Positions 7,253 through 16,721 of a stretch of DNA of 51,007 bases are shown here, piece after piece. The position numbers and the translations under genes are program-made. The stretch covers positions 1-51,007 of the forward strand of contig DVGF01000061.1 of NCBI GenBank assembly GCA_018712835.1. The letters run 5' to 3'. The notes beneath the pieces were generated by a model. It saw only the letters and a program-made list of their open reading frames with translations. It ran no database searches and had not been told where the DNA came from. This stretch comes from Candidatus Ventrenecus stercoripullorum. Its GTDB lineage: Bacteria; Bacillota_I; Bacilli_A; RF39; UBA660. Position 1 is the stretch's first letter; every line of letters begins with the position of its first letter.

Positions 7253-8776
7253 AGCTTTTATAACAATGTATATTGTATTGATAATAAAACAAACTAGGAA
7301 AAGAATACTTAATGTTTTAGAAAATTCTGAAGTTCCTAGGCTACTTATTGCACAAGCTATGATAAGAGCAATATCTATTAAAGTGCATACTAATAGATTT
7401 AATCGATTGTTTTTTTCCGTTTTGTATGGATTACTTTCTTTTATTTTTAGTTCTAACGCTCCATTATTAATTGTTTTACACATGGTAAGTATTTCTTCTG
7501 GAATGTTTTTTAAATCACGAGTGTTTTTGATAAAAGAAAGAATGTATTTTTCTATGTTTTCTTTAGAGAATATAGAACTTAATTGCCATTCGCTTTTTAA
7601 AGCGTCTAGTAGATTCATTTCTGGTGCTATGTCTTCTAATACACCTTCTAATACGATAATTCCTCGCATGAGTAGGGTGATATCTTTGGGTATTTTTATG
7701 TGATGTTTTTGAATGATGGAAATTAGAGAAGGGGCAAACTCCTTTAAATCGATATCGCCTAGACCTGTTGTTAGATATGTATCTAATAGTTTTTGTAAAT
7801 CTGTTTCTAGAGCACGTTCATTCACTGGACTTGTAGTACCAAATAGTAAGATATTATGTGTTAGATTTTCATAATCTCTTAAGATGATATTCATCATGCA
7901 ATCTTTCATGATTTTTTTATTTGCAGCATTAAGTCTACCCATCATTCCAAAGTCTAAGTAGACAATTTGGTTATTTAATACTTTTAAGTTGTCTGGGTGA
8001 GGATCTGCATGATAAAATCCATCATCTAAGGCTTGCTTGATATAGTTTTGGGATAACTTCATGGCAATGTCATGAGGATTATAGCCTAAATATTTTAAGG
8101 CTGTGACATCATTTATTTTTACGCCGTCAATATATTCCATGACGATTAGATGATGGGTTGTGTATTTTTGGACAACTTTGGGAATTCTTATATATGGGAC
8201 ATCTTTGTTATATTCTTGAAATTCTAACATGTTTTTTTCTTCTTCTTGAAAGTTCATTTCTTTTTTGGCACTGGCAAGTAATTCATCTAAAAATGCATTG
8301 ATGTCTATATTTAAGTTTTTTATTTTTTGAAGAGGAAGAGATTTGATAATTTTCTTTAATAAGTAAATGTCTATTTCCATTAAGTCTTCAATGTTTTCTC
8401 GTTCGATTTTAATGACTACGGATTGGTTATCTAGTCTTGCTTTATGGACTTGGGCTATGGATGCAGAGCCAATTGGGTTTTGGCTAATATAAGTAAAGTC
8501 ATAGTATTTTAGTTTTAGTTCTTTTTTTAAAATTGTTTTTACTACATGGCTTGGCATAGGCGCTACTTGGCTACGAAGTTTTCTTAGTTCGTTACAATAA
8601 TCTTCACTTAGCATGTCTTCGCGGTCGGCCATGATTTGTCCCAGTTTAATAAATGTTGGTCCTAGGCTTTCAAAGGCATATCGTAAGTTTTCTGGAGACA
8701 TATGTGTTAATAGATGATATTTTTTGATGGCTGTGATAATTTCTTTTAATCGTTTCACATAATTTATCTTTTCCAT
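7244..8776 (-). CDS. UbiB/AarF/ABC1-family atypical protein kinase (ATPase)
   Basis: Family hallmarks are present: the KxGQ motif (K44-LGQ47 in FIKLGQ), the Ala-rich nucleotide loop GSASIAQVH (103-111), the conserved Lys in VVIKIERE (K123), HADPHPDN (256-263) and LDFG (274-277). UbiB proteins are membrane-associated ATPases that support quinone/isoprenoid lipid biosynthesis. No ubiquinone or menaquinone gene is in this window, so the pathway is open. Two C-terminal hydrophobic segments (about 455-505) should anchor it. AGGAGG lies upstream of the ATG. It is divergent from the SNF2 gene across about 120 bp. 510 residues is typical. Confidence 0.9.
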   Translation of the reverse strand: MEKINYVKRLKEIITAIKKYHLLTHMSPENLRYAFESLGPTFIKLGQIMADREDMLSEDYCNELRKLRSQVAPMPSHVVKTILKKELKLKYYDFTYISQNPIGSASIAQVHKARLDNQSVVIKIERENIEDLMEIDIYLLKKIIKSLPLQKIKNLNIDINAFLDELLASAKKEMNFQEEEKNMLEFQEYNKDVPYIRIPKVVQKYTTHHLIVMEYIDGVKINDVTALKYLGYNPHDIAMKLSQNYIKQALDDGFYHADPHPDNLKVLNNQIVYLDFGMMGRLNAANKKIMKDCMMNIILRDYENLTHNILLFGTTSPVNERALETDLQKLLDTYLTTGLGDIDLKEFAPSLISIIQKHHIKIPKDITLLMRGIIVLEGVLEDIAPEMNLLDALKSEWQLSSIFSKENIEKYILSFIKNTRDLKNIPEEILTMCKTINNGALELKIKESNPYKTEKNNRLNLLVCTLIDIALIIACAISSLGTSEFSKTLSILFLVCFIINTIYIVIKAKK

Positions 8777-8840
8777 GCTAGCCTCCTATTATAAGTATTA
8801 TATCATGAAATTTAGAATTTGTTTTTAAAACTTTTCTTTC

Positions 8841-8869
8841 TTGCAATACGAATGTATGTATATTATAAT
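8841..8869 (+). promoter_or_regulatory. promoter of the SNF2 helicase gene
   Basis: TTGCAA (8841-8846), a 17-bp spacer and TATAAT (8864-8869), 25 bp before the ATG. Confidence 0.75.
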
Positions 8870-8894
8870 AGTTCTTGTTTTAGGAGGGTTTTAA

Positions 8895-11800
8895 ATGATT
8901 AACTCTATTACTGAAGAGATTTTAAAACACGTTAAAAAAAGTGATTACCAAAAAGGAAGTCAATATGATGAAGATTATATTCAATATATTGGCGTTACTA
9001 AGGTTGACAAAAATAAACGTCATCAATTTTTGGTAGAGTCAGAGTCAAGTTATCGTAAATATATGGTTCAAGTTGAAATGTGTCAAAATAAGATAGAGTC
9101 TACTTATTGTACATGCCCACAGTTTGAAATAGCTGACTCTTGTAAACATGTTGCTGCTTGTTGTATTTTATATTCTGATAAATTATTTTCTTTTTTAAAT
9201 GAACAAGATATTGAATATAAATCACAGTATATTTTGAAAAAAATTAATGATCAATTAAAGAAAAGTTATCAAAAGAAACAAGAAGTTTTTCTAACGCCAA
9301 TGTTAGCTATTGAAGATGGTTATTATCGTAATTATGTTTCTTTAAAAGTTAAAATTGGAATTGGTAAAAAGTATTCTTTTTTAGGAAAATATTCTGGATT
9401 TATGTCAGCTTATCAATATCATGAACCTTTTACTTTTGGTTCGAGTTTTACTTTTGATCCAGATGAACATTATTTTAGTGAACAAAGTTTAAGATTGTTG
9501 GATTTGATTGATCAAATAAGAAAGTATTCTAGAATTAATGGAAATACTGCTTATTTAAACGAACGAAATATCAAAGATTTATTTCATATTTATCCTGATG
9601 GTATTACATCAGCTTCTTCTGAAGCTTTTATGCCTCTTATTCAAGATTTTCCTGTTCAAGTAAATTTTTCTAAAAAAGATAGTAAATATAAAATGATTTT
9701 TCCAGATGATCTTGGAGATATATTTCCCTTGACTAGTGATTTAGAATATGTTCTTTATCAACAAAAAATTTATCGTTTAAATCCTCAACAGCAATTATTT
9801 TTAAGAGAATGCATGGAAAGTGATTTACAAGAATTAATTTTTCCTGAAAGTCAATTTTCTGAATTTCAAAAAACAGTAATTCGAACTTTAAAAGATCATT
9901 TGGTTTTAGATGAAAGTACAAAAGATGTGATTATTGATACAAAACCAGAGGTTTCTTTCTATTTTGATTTAAATGAAGATGATATTACGTGTGTTCCTAA
10001 ATTTCAGTATAAAAATAAAGAGATTTCTTACTTTGATGAAGTGCCTGATTTAGTAAGAGATGTTGATTATGAAGAAGAAGCAGTCAATGAATTATATACT
10101 TATGGATTTCATAAAATGAGTCATTTCTTTTTATTGGATGATTTTGATTTGGTTTGTGAGTTTATGGATGGGGGCTTAGATGAGATTAGTGAAAAGTATT
10201 CTGTGTTTACATCGGAGAAGTTAAAAGACACTCATATTTTAAAGAAAAATACTATTACTACTACATTTCATATTGGTCAGGATCATATTTTACATTATGA
10301 CTTTGATTTAGGGGCTATTTCTAGTGATGAAATTGATAAGATAATGAATTCGTTAAATCAAAAAAAGAAGTATTATCGGTTAAAAAGTGGTGATATTTTG
10401 TCTTTGGAAGAAGAGTCTTTAAAGGAACTTCATGATTTATCGGAAGACTTAGAGCTATCTTTAAGTGATATGAAAGAGGGAAGTGGAGTGCTTCCTAAAT
10501 ATCGGGCATTATATTTGGATTCTTTGAAACAAAAAAAATATGGAATTATTAAGACTGATTCGATGTTTCAACAGTTTATCAAGCAATTTGAAGAATATCA
10601 AAATGTAGAACTTTCTTTTTCGAAAGAAGAATTAGATGTTTTAAGAGATTATCAAGTCGATGGAGTACGGTGGCTTTATACTATTTGTAAATGTGGTTTT
10701 GGTGGTATTTTAGCTGATGAAATGGGGCTTGGAAAATCGATTCAAACGATCATTTTCTTTAAAAAGTTATTAGAAGAAGATAAAGATGCCAAGTTCTTAA
10801 TTGTTTGTCCTACTTCTCTTGTTTATAACTGGGAAAATGAATTTCAAAAGTTTGCACCTGATATTTCTCATGAAGTGTTTTCAGGAGTACGAGATGCTAG
10901 AAGACGGTTATTAGATGATTACCAGGGAAGTGTTTATATTACTTCTTATGGACTTTTAAGGGAGGACGCGGACTTCTATCAAGCAATGAATTTTAAAGTG
11001 TTTGTGATTGATGAAGCTCAAAATATAAAAAATCCGACGACTGGGCTTACCAAGGTTGTAAAAAGTATCCTTGCTGAAACGAAGATGGCACTTACTGGAA
11101 CACCGATTGAAAACTCAATTGTAGAGTTATGGAGTATTTTTGATTTTATTATGCCAGGATTTTTATCGTCTTTAGTGAAATTTCAAACGAAATATAAAGT
11201 AAAAGAATTTGATGAAGAAACAAACCAATTGTTAGATCGTTTAAGAATGCAAGTAAAACCGTTTATTTTAAGAAGAAAGAAAAGTGATGTGGTAAAAGAC
11301 TTGCCAGCAAAAATTGAAAATAACATCTATATTGATTTGAATGAAGAACAGAAAAAGATTTATGCTGCTGAGGTAAAATATGTGAATGAGCAGATGGATC
11401 AAATGATCAAACAGGGAGGATTCACAAAAAATAAAATGCTTATTTTGAGACTTTTGACTCGTCTTCGTCAAGTTTGTATTGATCCTGCTATTTTGTTTTC
11501 AGAGTATCATGGAGGTAGCAGTAAGATTGAAAATTTAATTAAAGTGATTAAAGAAGTAGTTTCTAACGGTCACAAGATATTGTTGTTTACTAGTTTTAAA
11601 ACTGCGTTGGAAATTGTCAAAGATGCTTTAGATGAAGAGGATATTTCTAATTATACGATTGCTGGAGATGTTCCAAGTAAGAAAAGGCAGATGCTTGTTG
11701 ATGCTTTTAACAAAGATAATACGAATGTGTTTTTAATTATGTTAAAGAGTGGGGGAACAGGTCTTAATTTAACAAGTGCTGATGTGGTTATTCATCTAGA

Positions 11801-12050
11801 TTTATGGTGGAATCCTCAAGCAGAAAATCAAGCAACTGATAGAACACACCGAATTGGTCAAACAAAAACTGTAGAAGTAATTAAATTAATTTGTAAGGGA
11901 ACAATTGAAGAGAAGATTTTGGATTTACAACAAAAGAAAAAGATTCTAAGTGATAAGATATTAGAATCTGAATTAGATGATTCACAGTATTTGAAACAGC
12001 TTACTGAGAAGGATATTCGTTCTTTGCTTGCCTATGAAAATGAAGATTAG
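8895..12050 (+). CDS. SWIM zinc-finger SNF2-family DNA helicase/translocase
   Basis: A 1051-residue Swi2/Snf2 ATPase. An N-terminal SWIM finger (CTCPQFE...CKH, about 70-85) precedes a long middle region without obvious motifs (about 100-580). The two RecA-like helicase lobes follow: Walker A DEMGLGKS (about 606-613), DEAQ box (about 706-709) and the C-terminal motif TDRTHRIGQTK (about 981-991). Such proteins remodel or translocate along DNA, and in Bacillota they are usually chromosomal, stand-alone genes (YwqA/HepA-like). AGGAGGG precedes the ATG. The stop overlaps the convergent tspO-like gene by a few bases, with no visible terminator between them. Confidence 0.93.
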   Translation: MINSITEEILKHVKKSDYQKGSQYDEDYIQYIGVTKVDKNKRHQFLVESESSYRKYMVQVEMCQNKIESTYCTCPQFEIADSCKHVAACCILYSDKLFSFLNEQDIEYKSQYILKKINDQLKKSYQKKQEVFLTPMLAIEDGYYRNYVSLKVKIGIGKKYSFLGKYSGFMSAYQYHEPFTFGSSFTFDPDEHYFSEQSLRLLDLIDQIRKYSRINGNTAYLNERNIKDLFHIYPDGITSASSEAFMPLIQDFPVQVNFSKKDSKYKMIFPDDLGDIFPLTSDLEYVLYQQKIYRLNPQQQLFLRECMESDLQELIFPESQFSEFQKTVIRTLKDHLVLDESTKDVIIDTKPEVSFYFDLNEDDITCVPKFQYKNKEISYFDEVPDLVRDVDYEEEAVNELYTYGFHKMSHFFLLDDFDLVCEFMDGGLDEISEKYSVFTSEKLKDTHILKKNTITTTFHIGQDHILHYDFDLGAISSDEIDKIMNSLNQKKKYYRLKSGDILSLEEESLKELHDLSEDLELSLSDMKEGSGVLPKYRALYLDSLKQKKYGIIKTDSMFQQFIKQFEEYQNVELSFSKEELDVLRDYQVDGVRWLYTICKCGFGGILADEMGLGKSIQTIIFFKKLLEEDKDAKFLIVCPTSLVYNWENEFQKFAPDISHEVFSGVRDARRRLLDDYQGSVYITSYGLLREDADFYQAMNFKVFVIDEAQNIKNPTTGLTKVVKSILAETKMALTGTPIENSIVELWSIFDFIMPGFLSSLVKFQTKYKVKEFDEETNQLLDRLRMQVKPFILRRKKSDVVKDLPAKIENNIYIDLNEEQKKIYAAEVKYVNEQMDQMIKQGGFTKNKMLILRLLTRLRQVCIDPAILFSEYHGGSSKIENLIKVIKEVVSNGHKILLFTSFKTALEIVKDALDEEDISNYTIAGDVPSKKRQMLVDAFNKDNTNVFLIMLKSGGTGLNLTSADVVIHLDLWWNPQAENQATDRTHRIGQTKTVEVIKLICKGTIEEKILDLQQKKKILSDKILESELDDSQYLKQLTEKDIRSLLAYENED

Positions 12051-12490
12051 TTTAAAAGGAAGATACCAATATTTAGATAGGTTGCATAAATGCTCCAAAT
12101 GAGGTAAGGAATTAGTAAATATGCTGAAATTTTTCGTCTTTCTTGCCATTCAAGAATTAAGCGATAGATTAAATAGTTTAAAATAAATAACCAGATTATA
12201 GATAAAAAGCGTAAATTTAAAGTAAAGAATAGAATTGGCCAAAGTAAGTTTATGCCTAGTTGTAGATAATAAAGATAATTTTTTTCGTTTTTTTGGCGAT
12301 AGAAAAAGTAGCTGATACCCATTAATAAGTAAAGAAAAGACCAGATAATAGGAAAGAATATATTTGGTGGAGAACCTGGTGGGTGATTTAGAGAATTGTA
12401 GTCTATATTAGAATGAATGATTAGGCCAATTAGAGTTCCTAAAAGTATTGGAGAGGCTATTTGTAATATTTTAAGAATTTTTTCTTTCAT
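12047..12490 (-). CDS. TspO/MBR family membrane protein
   Basis: 147 residues forming about five transmembrane helices. TspO signatures are visible: PPGSPPNIFFPIIWSFLYLL after the first helix and QLGINLLWPILFF in the third. TspO proteins bind porphyrins and lipids and have been linked to oxidative stress and tetrapyrrole handling. GAAAGGAA upstream of the ATG supports the start, and a TATAAT on the minus strand (12512-12517) could be its -10. It ends convergently into the SNF2 gene with a 4-nt overlap. Confidence 0.88.
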   Translation of the reverse strand: MKEKILKILQIASPILLGTLIGLIIHSNIDYNSLNHPPGSPPNIFFPIIWSFLYLLMGISYFFYRQKNEKNYLYYLQLGINLLWPILFFTLNLRFLSIIWLFILNYLIYRLILEWQERRKISAYLLIPYLIWSIYATYLNIGIFLLN

Positions 12491-12563
12491 TCTATTATTC
12501 CTTTCTATATCATTATAGTTTTTTCTTTTCTTTTTTATGATATGATATAGGGGAGGTTTTTCT

Positions 12564-12824
12564 ATGAAAGAAGAAGATTTAGAGCAAGAATTTTTAAATG
12601 AAGTGCAAAAACAAAAGTTACAGAAAGTAACAGAAAATCTTTATTTGACTGAGTATCAAGCAGATGTGTTAGAACGGTTTCATGTTCCTTATAGAGAGGT
12701 CAAAGATACGAGGGAGCTTCTTTATTATTTATCGGATATTGTAGATGAGGAAGAATATGATGAATTAGAAGAAGTGGCTAGGGAGATTAGTGATTATTAT
12801 TACTATCATGAAATGAAAAAATAA
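12564..12824 (+). CDS. small acidic protein of unknown function
   Basis: 86 residues, rich in Glu/Asp/Tyr and predicted mostly helical, with no membrane segment and no family I recognise. GGGGAGG 8 nt before the ATG and a tight position ahead of the Spx-like gene support it as real. The C-terminus is unusual (EISDYYYYHEMKK). It may be co-transcribed with the downstream gene, though a TATAAT at 12859-12864 suggests that gene could also have its own promoter. Confidence 0.7.
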   Translation: MKEEDLEQEFLNEVQKQKLQKVTENLYLTEYQADVLERFHVPYREVKDTRELLYYLSDIVDEEEYDELEEVAREISDYYYYHEMKK

Positions 12825-12885
12825 GAGTAGAATGCTAGTAAAAATGAAGATTTTCCTTTATAATGGTTTGTAGGAAGTGATTTCT

Positions 12886-13230
12886 ATGAACCTTTTTTTG
12901 TGTTATTCTAAATGTAGTACTTGTAAGAAAGCAAGAGAATTTTTAAAAGAACATGGTATTCCTTTTCAAGAAAGGGATATTAAAGAAAATCGCCCAAGTA
13001 AGAATGAGTTGGAAAAATGGATAACCCTTAGTGGGGAGTCTCCTAGAAAATTTTTTAATACAAGTGGTCTTGTTTATAAATCTATGAATTTAAAAGATAA
13101 GTTAGACTCTATGACAAGAGAAGAACAGATTCTACTTCTTAGTAGTGATGGAATGCTTGTAAAAAGGCCTTTGCTTATTACAGATGATAAGGCTTATATT
13201 GGGTTTAAGCATTATGAGGAGTTATTATGA
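12886..13230 (+). CDS. Spx/ArsC-family thioredoxin-fold protein
   Basis: 114 residues. The N-terminus MNLFLCYSKCSTCKKAREFL has the ArsC/Spx active-site loop, and the C-terminal part contains VKRPLLI, the conserved Arg-Pro segment of ArsC-like reductases. Two families fit: glutaredoxin-dependent arsenate-reductase-like proteins, or Spx/MgsR-type RNA-polymerase-binding stress regulators. Lack of the CxxC spacing at residues 10-13 of Spx (here C6, C10, C13) leans toward the YffB/ArsC-like side. I prefer the ATG at 12886, 8 nt after AGGAAG, over the GTG at 12877. The stop overlaps the next start by 4 nt. Confidence 0.85.
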   Translation: MNLFLCYSKCSTCKKAREFLKEHGIPFQERDIKENRPSKNELEKWITLSGESPRKFFNTSGLVYKSMNLKDKLDSMTREEQILLLSSDGMLVKRPLLITDDKAYIGFKHYEELL

Positions 13231-13898
13231 AGACGGTGCTTGTGACAGGAGCTAATGGGGGATTAGGTTTTTCTCTTACAAAGGCTTTATTGGAACAAGG
13301 TTATTTTGTGGTTGCTCATTATCATATTCATAAAGATTTGTTAGAAAGTTTACAAGAAAAGTATTCTGAGTCTCTTTATTTCTTGCAAGGAGATGTTTCT
13401 TTAGAAAGTGATGTTCTTCAGATGAAAGCAGAGTGTGAAGCAGCGGGGATAAAAGTTGATGCTTTGGTGAATAATGCAGCGATTGATAGTCTTAGTGAGT
13501 TAGAAGACAAAAATAAGGAAAGTTTTCTTCGGGTATTTGAAGTTAATACAGTTGGTCCATTTTTGATGATGAAAGCGTTTGGTAGTGAAATTAATGAGAG
13601 ATGGGGAAGTATTGTAAATATTTCTTCTGATAATACGATTGATTATTATGATATGGTATCTCTAGAGTATGACGTTTCAAAAGCGGGACTTAATTTGATG
13701 ACTAAGACGTTTGCTAATTATTTTAGGCAGGCTCATGTGAATGCAATTTTGTTTGATTGGCTTGATACCCCGATGAATGATTTTACAGAAGAAGAAAAAA
13801 AATACATTTCTTTTGTACCGATGGAACGGGCGGTTGCTAAAATACTAGAAATGATAGAGACTACGGAAACAGGAAGATTGGAGTTGATGAAAGAATGA
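13227..13898 (+). CDS. short-chain dehydrogenase/reductase (SDR, FabG-like)
   Basis: 223 residues with a classical SDR layout: the nucleotide loop TGANGGLG (7-14), NNA (82-84), a catalytic Ser in NISSD (about 134) and YDVSK giving Y148 and K152. It should catalyse NAD(P)(H)-dependent oxidoreduction of a carbonyl or hydroxyl; the substrate is not readable. It overlaps both neighbours by 4 nt (ATGA junctions), so it belongs to a coupled operon with the Spx/ArsC-like protein and the YnbB-type enzyme. Confidence 0.85.
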   Translation: MKTVLVTGANGGLGFSLTKALLEQGYFVVAHYHIHKDLLESLQEKYSESLYFLQGDVSLESDVLQMKAECEAAGIKVDALVNNAAIDSLSELEDKNKESFLRVFEVNTVGPFLMMKAFGSEINERWGSIVNISSDNTIDYYDMVSLEYDVSKAGLNLMTKTFANYFRQAHVNAILFDWLDTPMNDFTEEEKKYISFVPMERAVAKILEMIETTETGRLELMKE

Positions 13899-15160
13899 AA
13901 GATTTCTTAGATTTGGAACAAGAAACTTGGGAGTTGTATGATGAAGCAAAGAACGCACTTGCTCCTATATTTTCAAAAGTTGACGAAACTGTGGAGTATA
14001 ATACAGCAAAAGTAATGCATGCGTTTTGGAAAAATCATGTGAGTGAGTCTTGTTTTTCTTCGACGACAGGATACGGGTATAATGATTTAGGACGAGATGT
14101 GATTGAGCGCGTTTATGCAAGTGTTTTTAAAACGGAAGATGCGTTGGTGCGTTCACAGTTTATTTCTGGTTCTCATGCTTTAGCTAAAACACTTTTTGGA
14201 ATTTTAAGACCAGGCGATTTGTTACTTTCTATTTCAGGAACACCTTATGATACGTTACACGAAGTGATTGGAATTGTTGATAATCCAAGTTCTTTAAAAA
14301 GTTTTGGTGTTTTGTATAATGAAATTTCTTTAAAAGACAATGATTTTGATTATGAGGCGATTGAAACTTATTTGAAAGAGAATTCTGTTAAGTTAATTGA
14401 AATTCAAAGAAGTCGAGGGTATTCTTTAAGGGAAACGATTAATCTAGAAAAGTGTAAGAAAGTCATTGACCTTATTAAAAAAGTAAGTCCAAGTACGATT
14501 GTTATGATTGATAATTGTTATTGTGAACTAGTTTCCACTCATGAACCAAGTGAAGTTGGAGCTGATATTGTGGTAGGTTCTTTGATTAAGAATTTAGGTG
14601 GAGGACTTGCTCCTAATGGGGGTTATGTCGTTGGAAAGAGTGAGTATATAAGGTTAGTTAGTGAGGCTTTAAATTTACCGGGAGAAGGGAAAGATGTTGG
14701 ACCGACGCTTGGTATGAATAAAGCAATTTTGCAAGGTCTTTATTTTGCTCCATCGGTTGTGGGAAGTGCTTTAAAAACTTCTATTTTAGCTAGTTTTCTA
14801 TTACAGAAACTGGGATATACGGTAAATCCTTTACCAGATGAGGAACGAAGTGATATTGTAGAAACGATTACGTTTCATAATGCAAACGATTTGTGTAGTT
14901 ATTGCGAAGGAATTCAAAGCGGTAGCCCAGTGGACTCTTTTGTAACGCCAGTTCCTGTTGATATGCCAGGATATCAAGATCAAGTGATTATGGCAGCTGG
15001 AGCATTTACGCAAGGAAGCAGTATTGAGATTAGTTGTGATGGGCCAATTCGTGAGCCATATGTTGCATATCAGCAAGGAGGTCTTACTTATGACTCTGGA
15101 AAACTTGCCGTATTAAAAGCAGTGAATGAAATTATAAAGAAAAGAAAGGAAGTGGTTTAG
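13895..15160 (+). CDS. YnbB-type PLP-dependent enzyme (methionine gamma-lyase/aluminium-resistance family)
   Basis: 421 residues matching the conserved Bacillota family annotated as cystathionine beta-lyase-like protein involved in aluminium resistance (B. subtilis YnbB). The N-terminal segment has SSTTGYGYNDLGRD, a family signature. A fold-type I PLP site is visible with Lys at about 232 in GSLIKNLGGG, preceded by D in VMIDNCYCE. The start overlaps the SDR stop by 4 nt. The physiological reaction is unsettled for the family, but C-S lyase activity is the usual inference. The next gene starts immediately after the stop. Confidence 0.88.
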   Translation: MKDFLDLEQETWELYDEAKNALAPIFSKVDETVEYNTAKVMHAFWKNHVSESCFSSTTGYGYNDLGRDVIERVYASVFKTEDALVRSQFISGSHALAKTLFGILRPGDLLLSISGTPYDTLHEVIGIVDNPSSLKSFGVLYNEISLKDNDFDYEAIETYLKENSVKLIEIQRSRGYSLRETINLEKCKKVIDLIKKVSPSTIVMIDNCYCELVSTHEPSEVGADIVVGSLIKNLGGGLAPNGGYVVGKSEYIRLVSEALNLPGEGKDVGPTLGMNKAILQGLYFAPSVVGSALKTSILASFLLQKLGYTVNPLPDEERSDIVETITFHNANDLCSYCEGIQSGSPVDSFVTPVPVDMPGYQDQVIMAAGAFTQGSSIEISCDGPIREPYVAYQQGGLTYDSGKLAVLKAVNEIIKKRKEVV

Positions 15161-15409
15161 ATGCCAGAAAAATTTATATTAGATACGGATGAAGGTTCTT
15201 TTGAATGTCGTATTTTAACAAGTTTATATCATGAGGGAAGGAAAAAGCATTATTTAGTGTATGAATATGTAGATAATAGTAATGATGATATTTATGTATC
15301 TGAGTATGATCCTGATAGTGAGGAAGATGACTATATTTTGAATGATGTGAGTGATCCACAGGAACTAGAAGAAGTCTCAAAGTTATTTGAAGAATTTATG
15401 GAGCAGTAA
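15161..15409 (+). CDS. DUF1292 family protein
   Basis: 82 residues, acidic, with the DUF1292 pattern: an N-terminal strand reading DTDEGSFECRILTSL, then YLVYEY and a segment of the type DIYVSEYDP. DUF1292 proteins (YrzB-like) are small cytosolic proteins of unknown role, widespread in Bacillota. The ATG follows the previous TAG without a gap, with AGGAAG upstream. Confidence 0.85.
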   Translation: MPEKFILDTDEGSFECRILTSLYHEGRKKHYLVYEYVDNSNDDIYVSEYDPDSEEDDYILNDVSDPQELEEVSKLFEEFMEQ

Positions 15410-15410
15410 T

Positions 15411-16721
15411 ATGGGAGTTTGTAGAATTTCGGTTGATTTCTTAAAACAACATCCAGATTTTTTTCTAGTTATGAAAATTTTAAGGGACTACTACGGTTTT
15501 TCTTTTCCTGATGATACTTTGGTTGATTTAGAACATTCTAGTTTTATTATTCACGGGGAACGTTATTCTTATAAGTTGTATGAACGAGATGGTAAGATAC
15601 AAATTTTATTGTGTACCCAAAAGGGTGAGTATCATTGTATTGTGCCAAACTCTGAAGTGTATGTTTCATATTCTAAAAAACATGGTTCTCATTTTAAAAC
15701 AAATCATGGAAGAATTAAAAAAGCTCCTGTAGTGCAACTTGGTATTATGGCAGCAGCTTTATTTTTAGTTTCTTCTAGTCTTAATCGAGAGTCAGTAGAA
15801 TTACCACATTATCCTGAGACTAGTATTGAAACTACGTCGGAAGTAGATGAGGAAGAGTCTTTGGATACTGATGTTTCTTTTCAAACTGAAAATGAAGTAA
15901 TTTCTGAGTCTTCTTCATTGGAAGAAGTTTCTATGGAAGAGACACCCTATATTTCTTCTACGGTTGTTATAACGGCTGATCCAGTAATTACAAATCCTAA
16001 TAGAGAAGCAAAGCGGGCCGAGACAGATGAATTGTATGGTGATTATATTTTAGAATATAGTACTCGTTATGGACAACCTTATGCTTTAGTAGCATCGCTT
16101 CTTACTCAAGAACGAAGTGACAATCCAAATGACGATTTAAGAGTTCGCCAAAATATAGGACAGTTAACTACTACGGCTGTTTGCGGCGAAAAAATTGTGG
16201 CTCCAGTTTTTTCTAATGGGGTGCTTCAAGGATATGACAAGATTTATGTTTTGCCACCTTGTTATGATGATTATCCTTTAGAAGATTTGGAGACAATGGG
16301 ACATTTTCCTAGTTTTAGTGAAGAGGAGCAGCAGAAAATTCAAGAAGCAATTCGTTTAAAAAAGGAAGGATATCAAATTTATCGGCGTTGTGATGCTTTT
16401 TATGAAGCAGAAAATAATGTTAAAATATCGACAGCGATACTAGCTTATGTAGGAAATATGAAACACGATTTGGTAAAAGAAGTTATGAGTTATCATGCTG
16501 GCTATGTGAAAGTGGCAAATGATGTATCTAATGATACTATTTTAAATGGTCAGTTGGATGCCGAAGACCCTGATTATGTTGGGCATGTTTTACAGTATTT
16601 TAGACCAGATGAGTTAGAACAACTGGAAATTTATTTTACAGATGGAATGAATACTTGGGTAGTAAGCTATGAAATTCAACTTAGTGAGGTTTTAAATGAA
16701 GAAACTGGATATCATTTATGA
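15411..16721 (+). CDS. membrane-anchored protein with lysozyme/lytic-transglycosylase-like domain
   Basis: 436 residues from the ATG at 15411, one base after the preceding stop and with GGAG upstream; a TTG 24 nt earlier is possible but inside the upstream gene. Residues 1-105 are cytosolic and about 106-125 form one membrane segment. An acidic Ser/Thr/Glu-rich linker (about 130-195) leads to an extracellular domain with a lysozyme-like layout: ALVASLLTQERSD with a candidate catalytic Glu near 234, NIGQLT, then a helical region with AYVGNM and MSYHAG. It may cleave peptidoglycan glycan strands. Assignment rests on motif layout only. The C-terminus overlaps the pseudouridine synthase gene by 26 nt. 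Confidence 0.6.
   Translation: MGVCRISVDFLKQHPDFFLVMKILRDYYGFSFPDDTLVDLEHSSFIIHGERYSYKLYERDGKIQILLCTQKGEYHCIVPNSEVYVSYSKKHGSHFKTNHGRIKKAPVVQLGIMAAALFLVSSSLNRESVELPHYPETSIETTSEVDEEESLDTDVSFQTENEVISESSSLEEVSMEETPYISSTVVITADPVITNPNREAKRAETDELYGDYILEYSTRYGQPYALVASLLTQERSDNPNDDLRVRQNIGQLTTTAVCGEKIVAPVFSNGVLQGYDKIYVLPPCYDDYPLEDLETMGHFPSFSEEEQQKIQEAIRLKKEGYQIYRRCDAFYEAENNVKISTAILAYVGNMKHDLVKEVMSYHAGYVKVANDVSNDTILNGQLDAEDPDYVGHVLQYFRPDELEQLEIYFTDGMNTWVVSYEIQLSEVLNEETGYHL

Noticed and set aside
7266-7703. Plus-strand open frame opposite the UbiB-type kinase
   Set aside because: Shadow of the minus-strand coding sequence, which has all family motifs and a good ribosome site; the shadow has neither.
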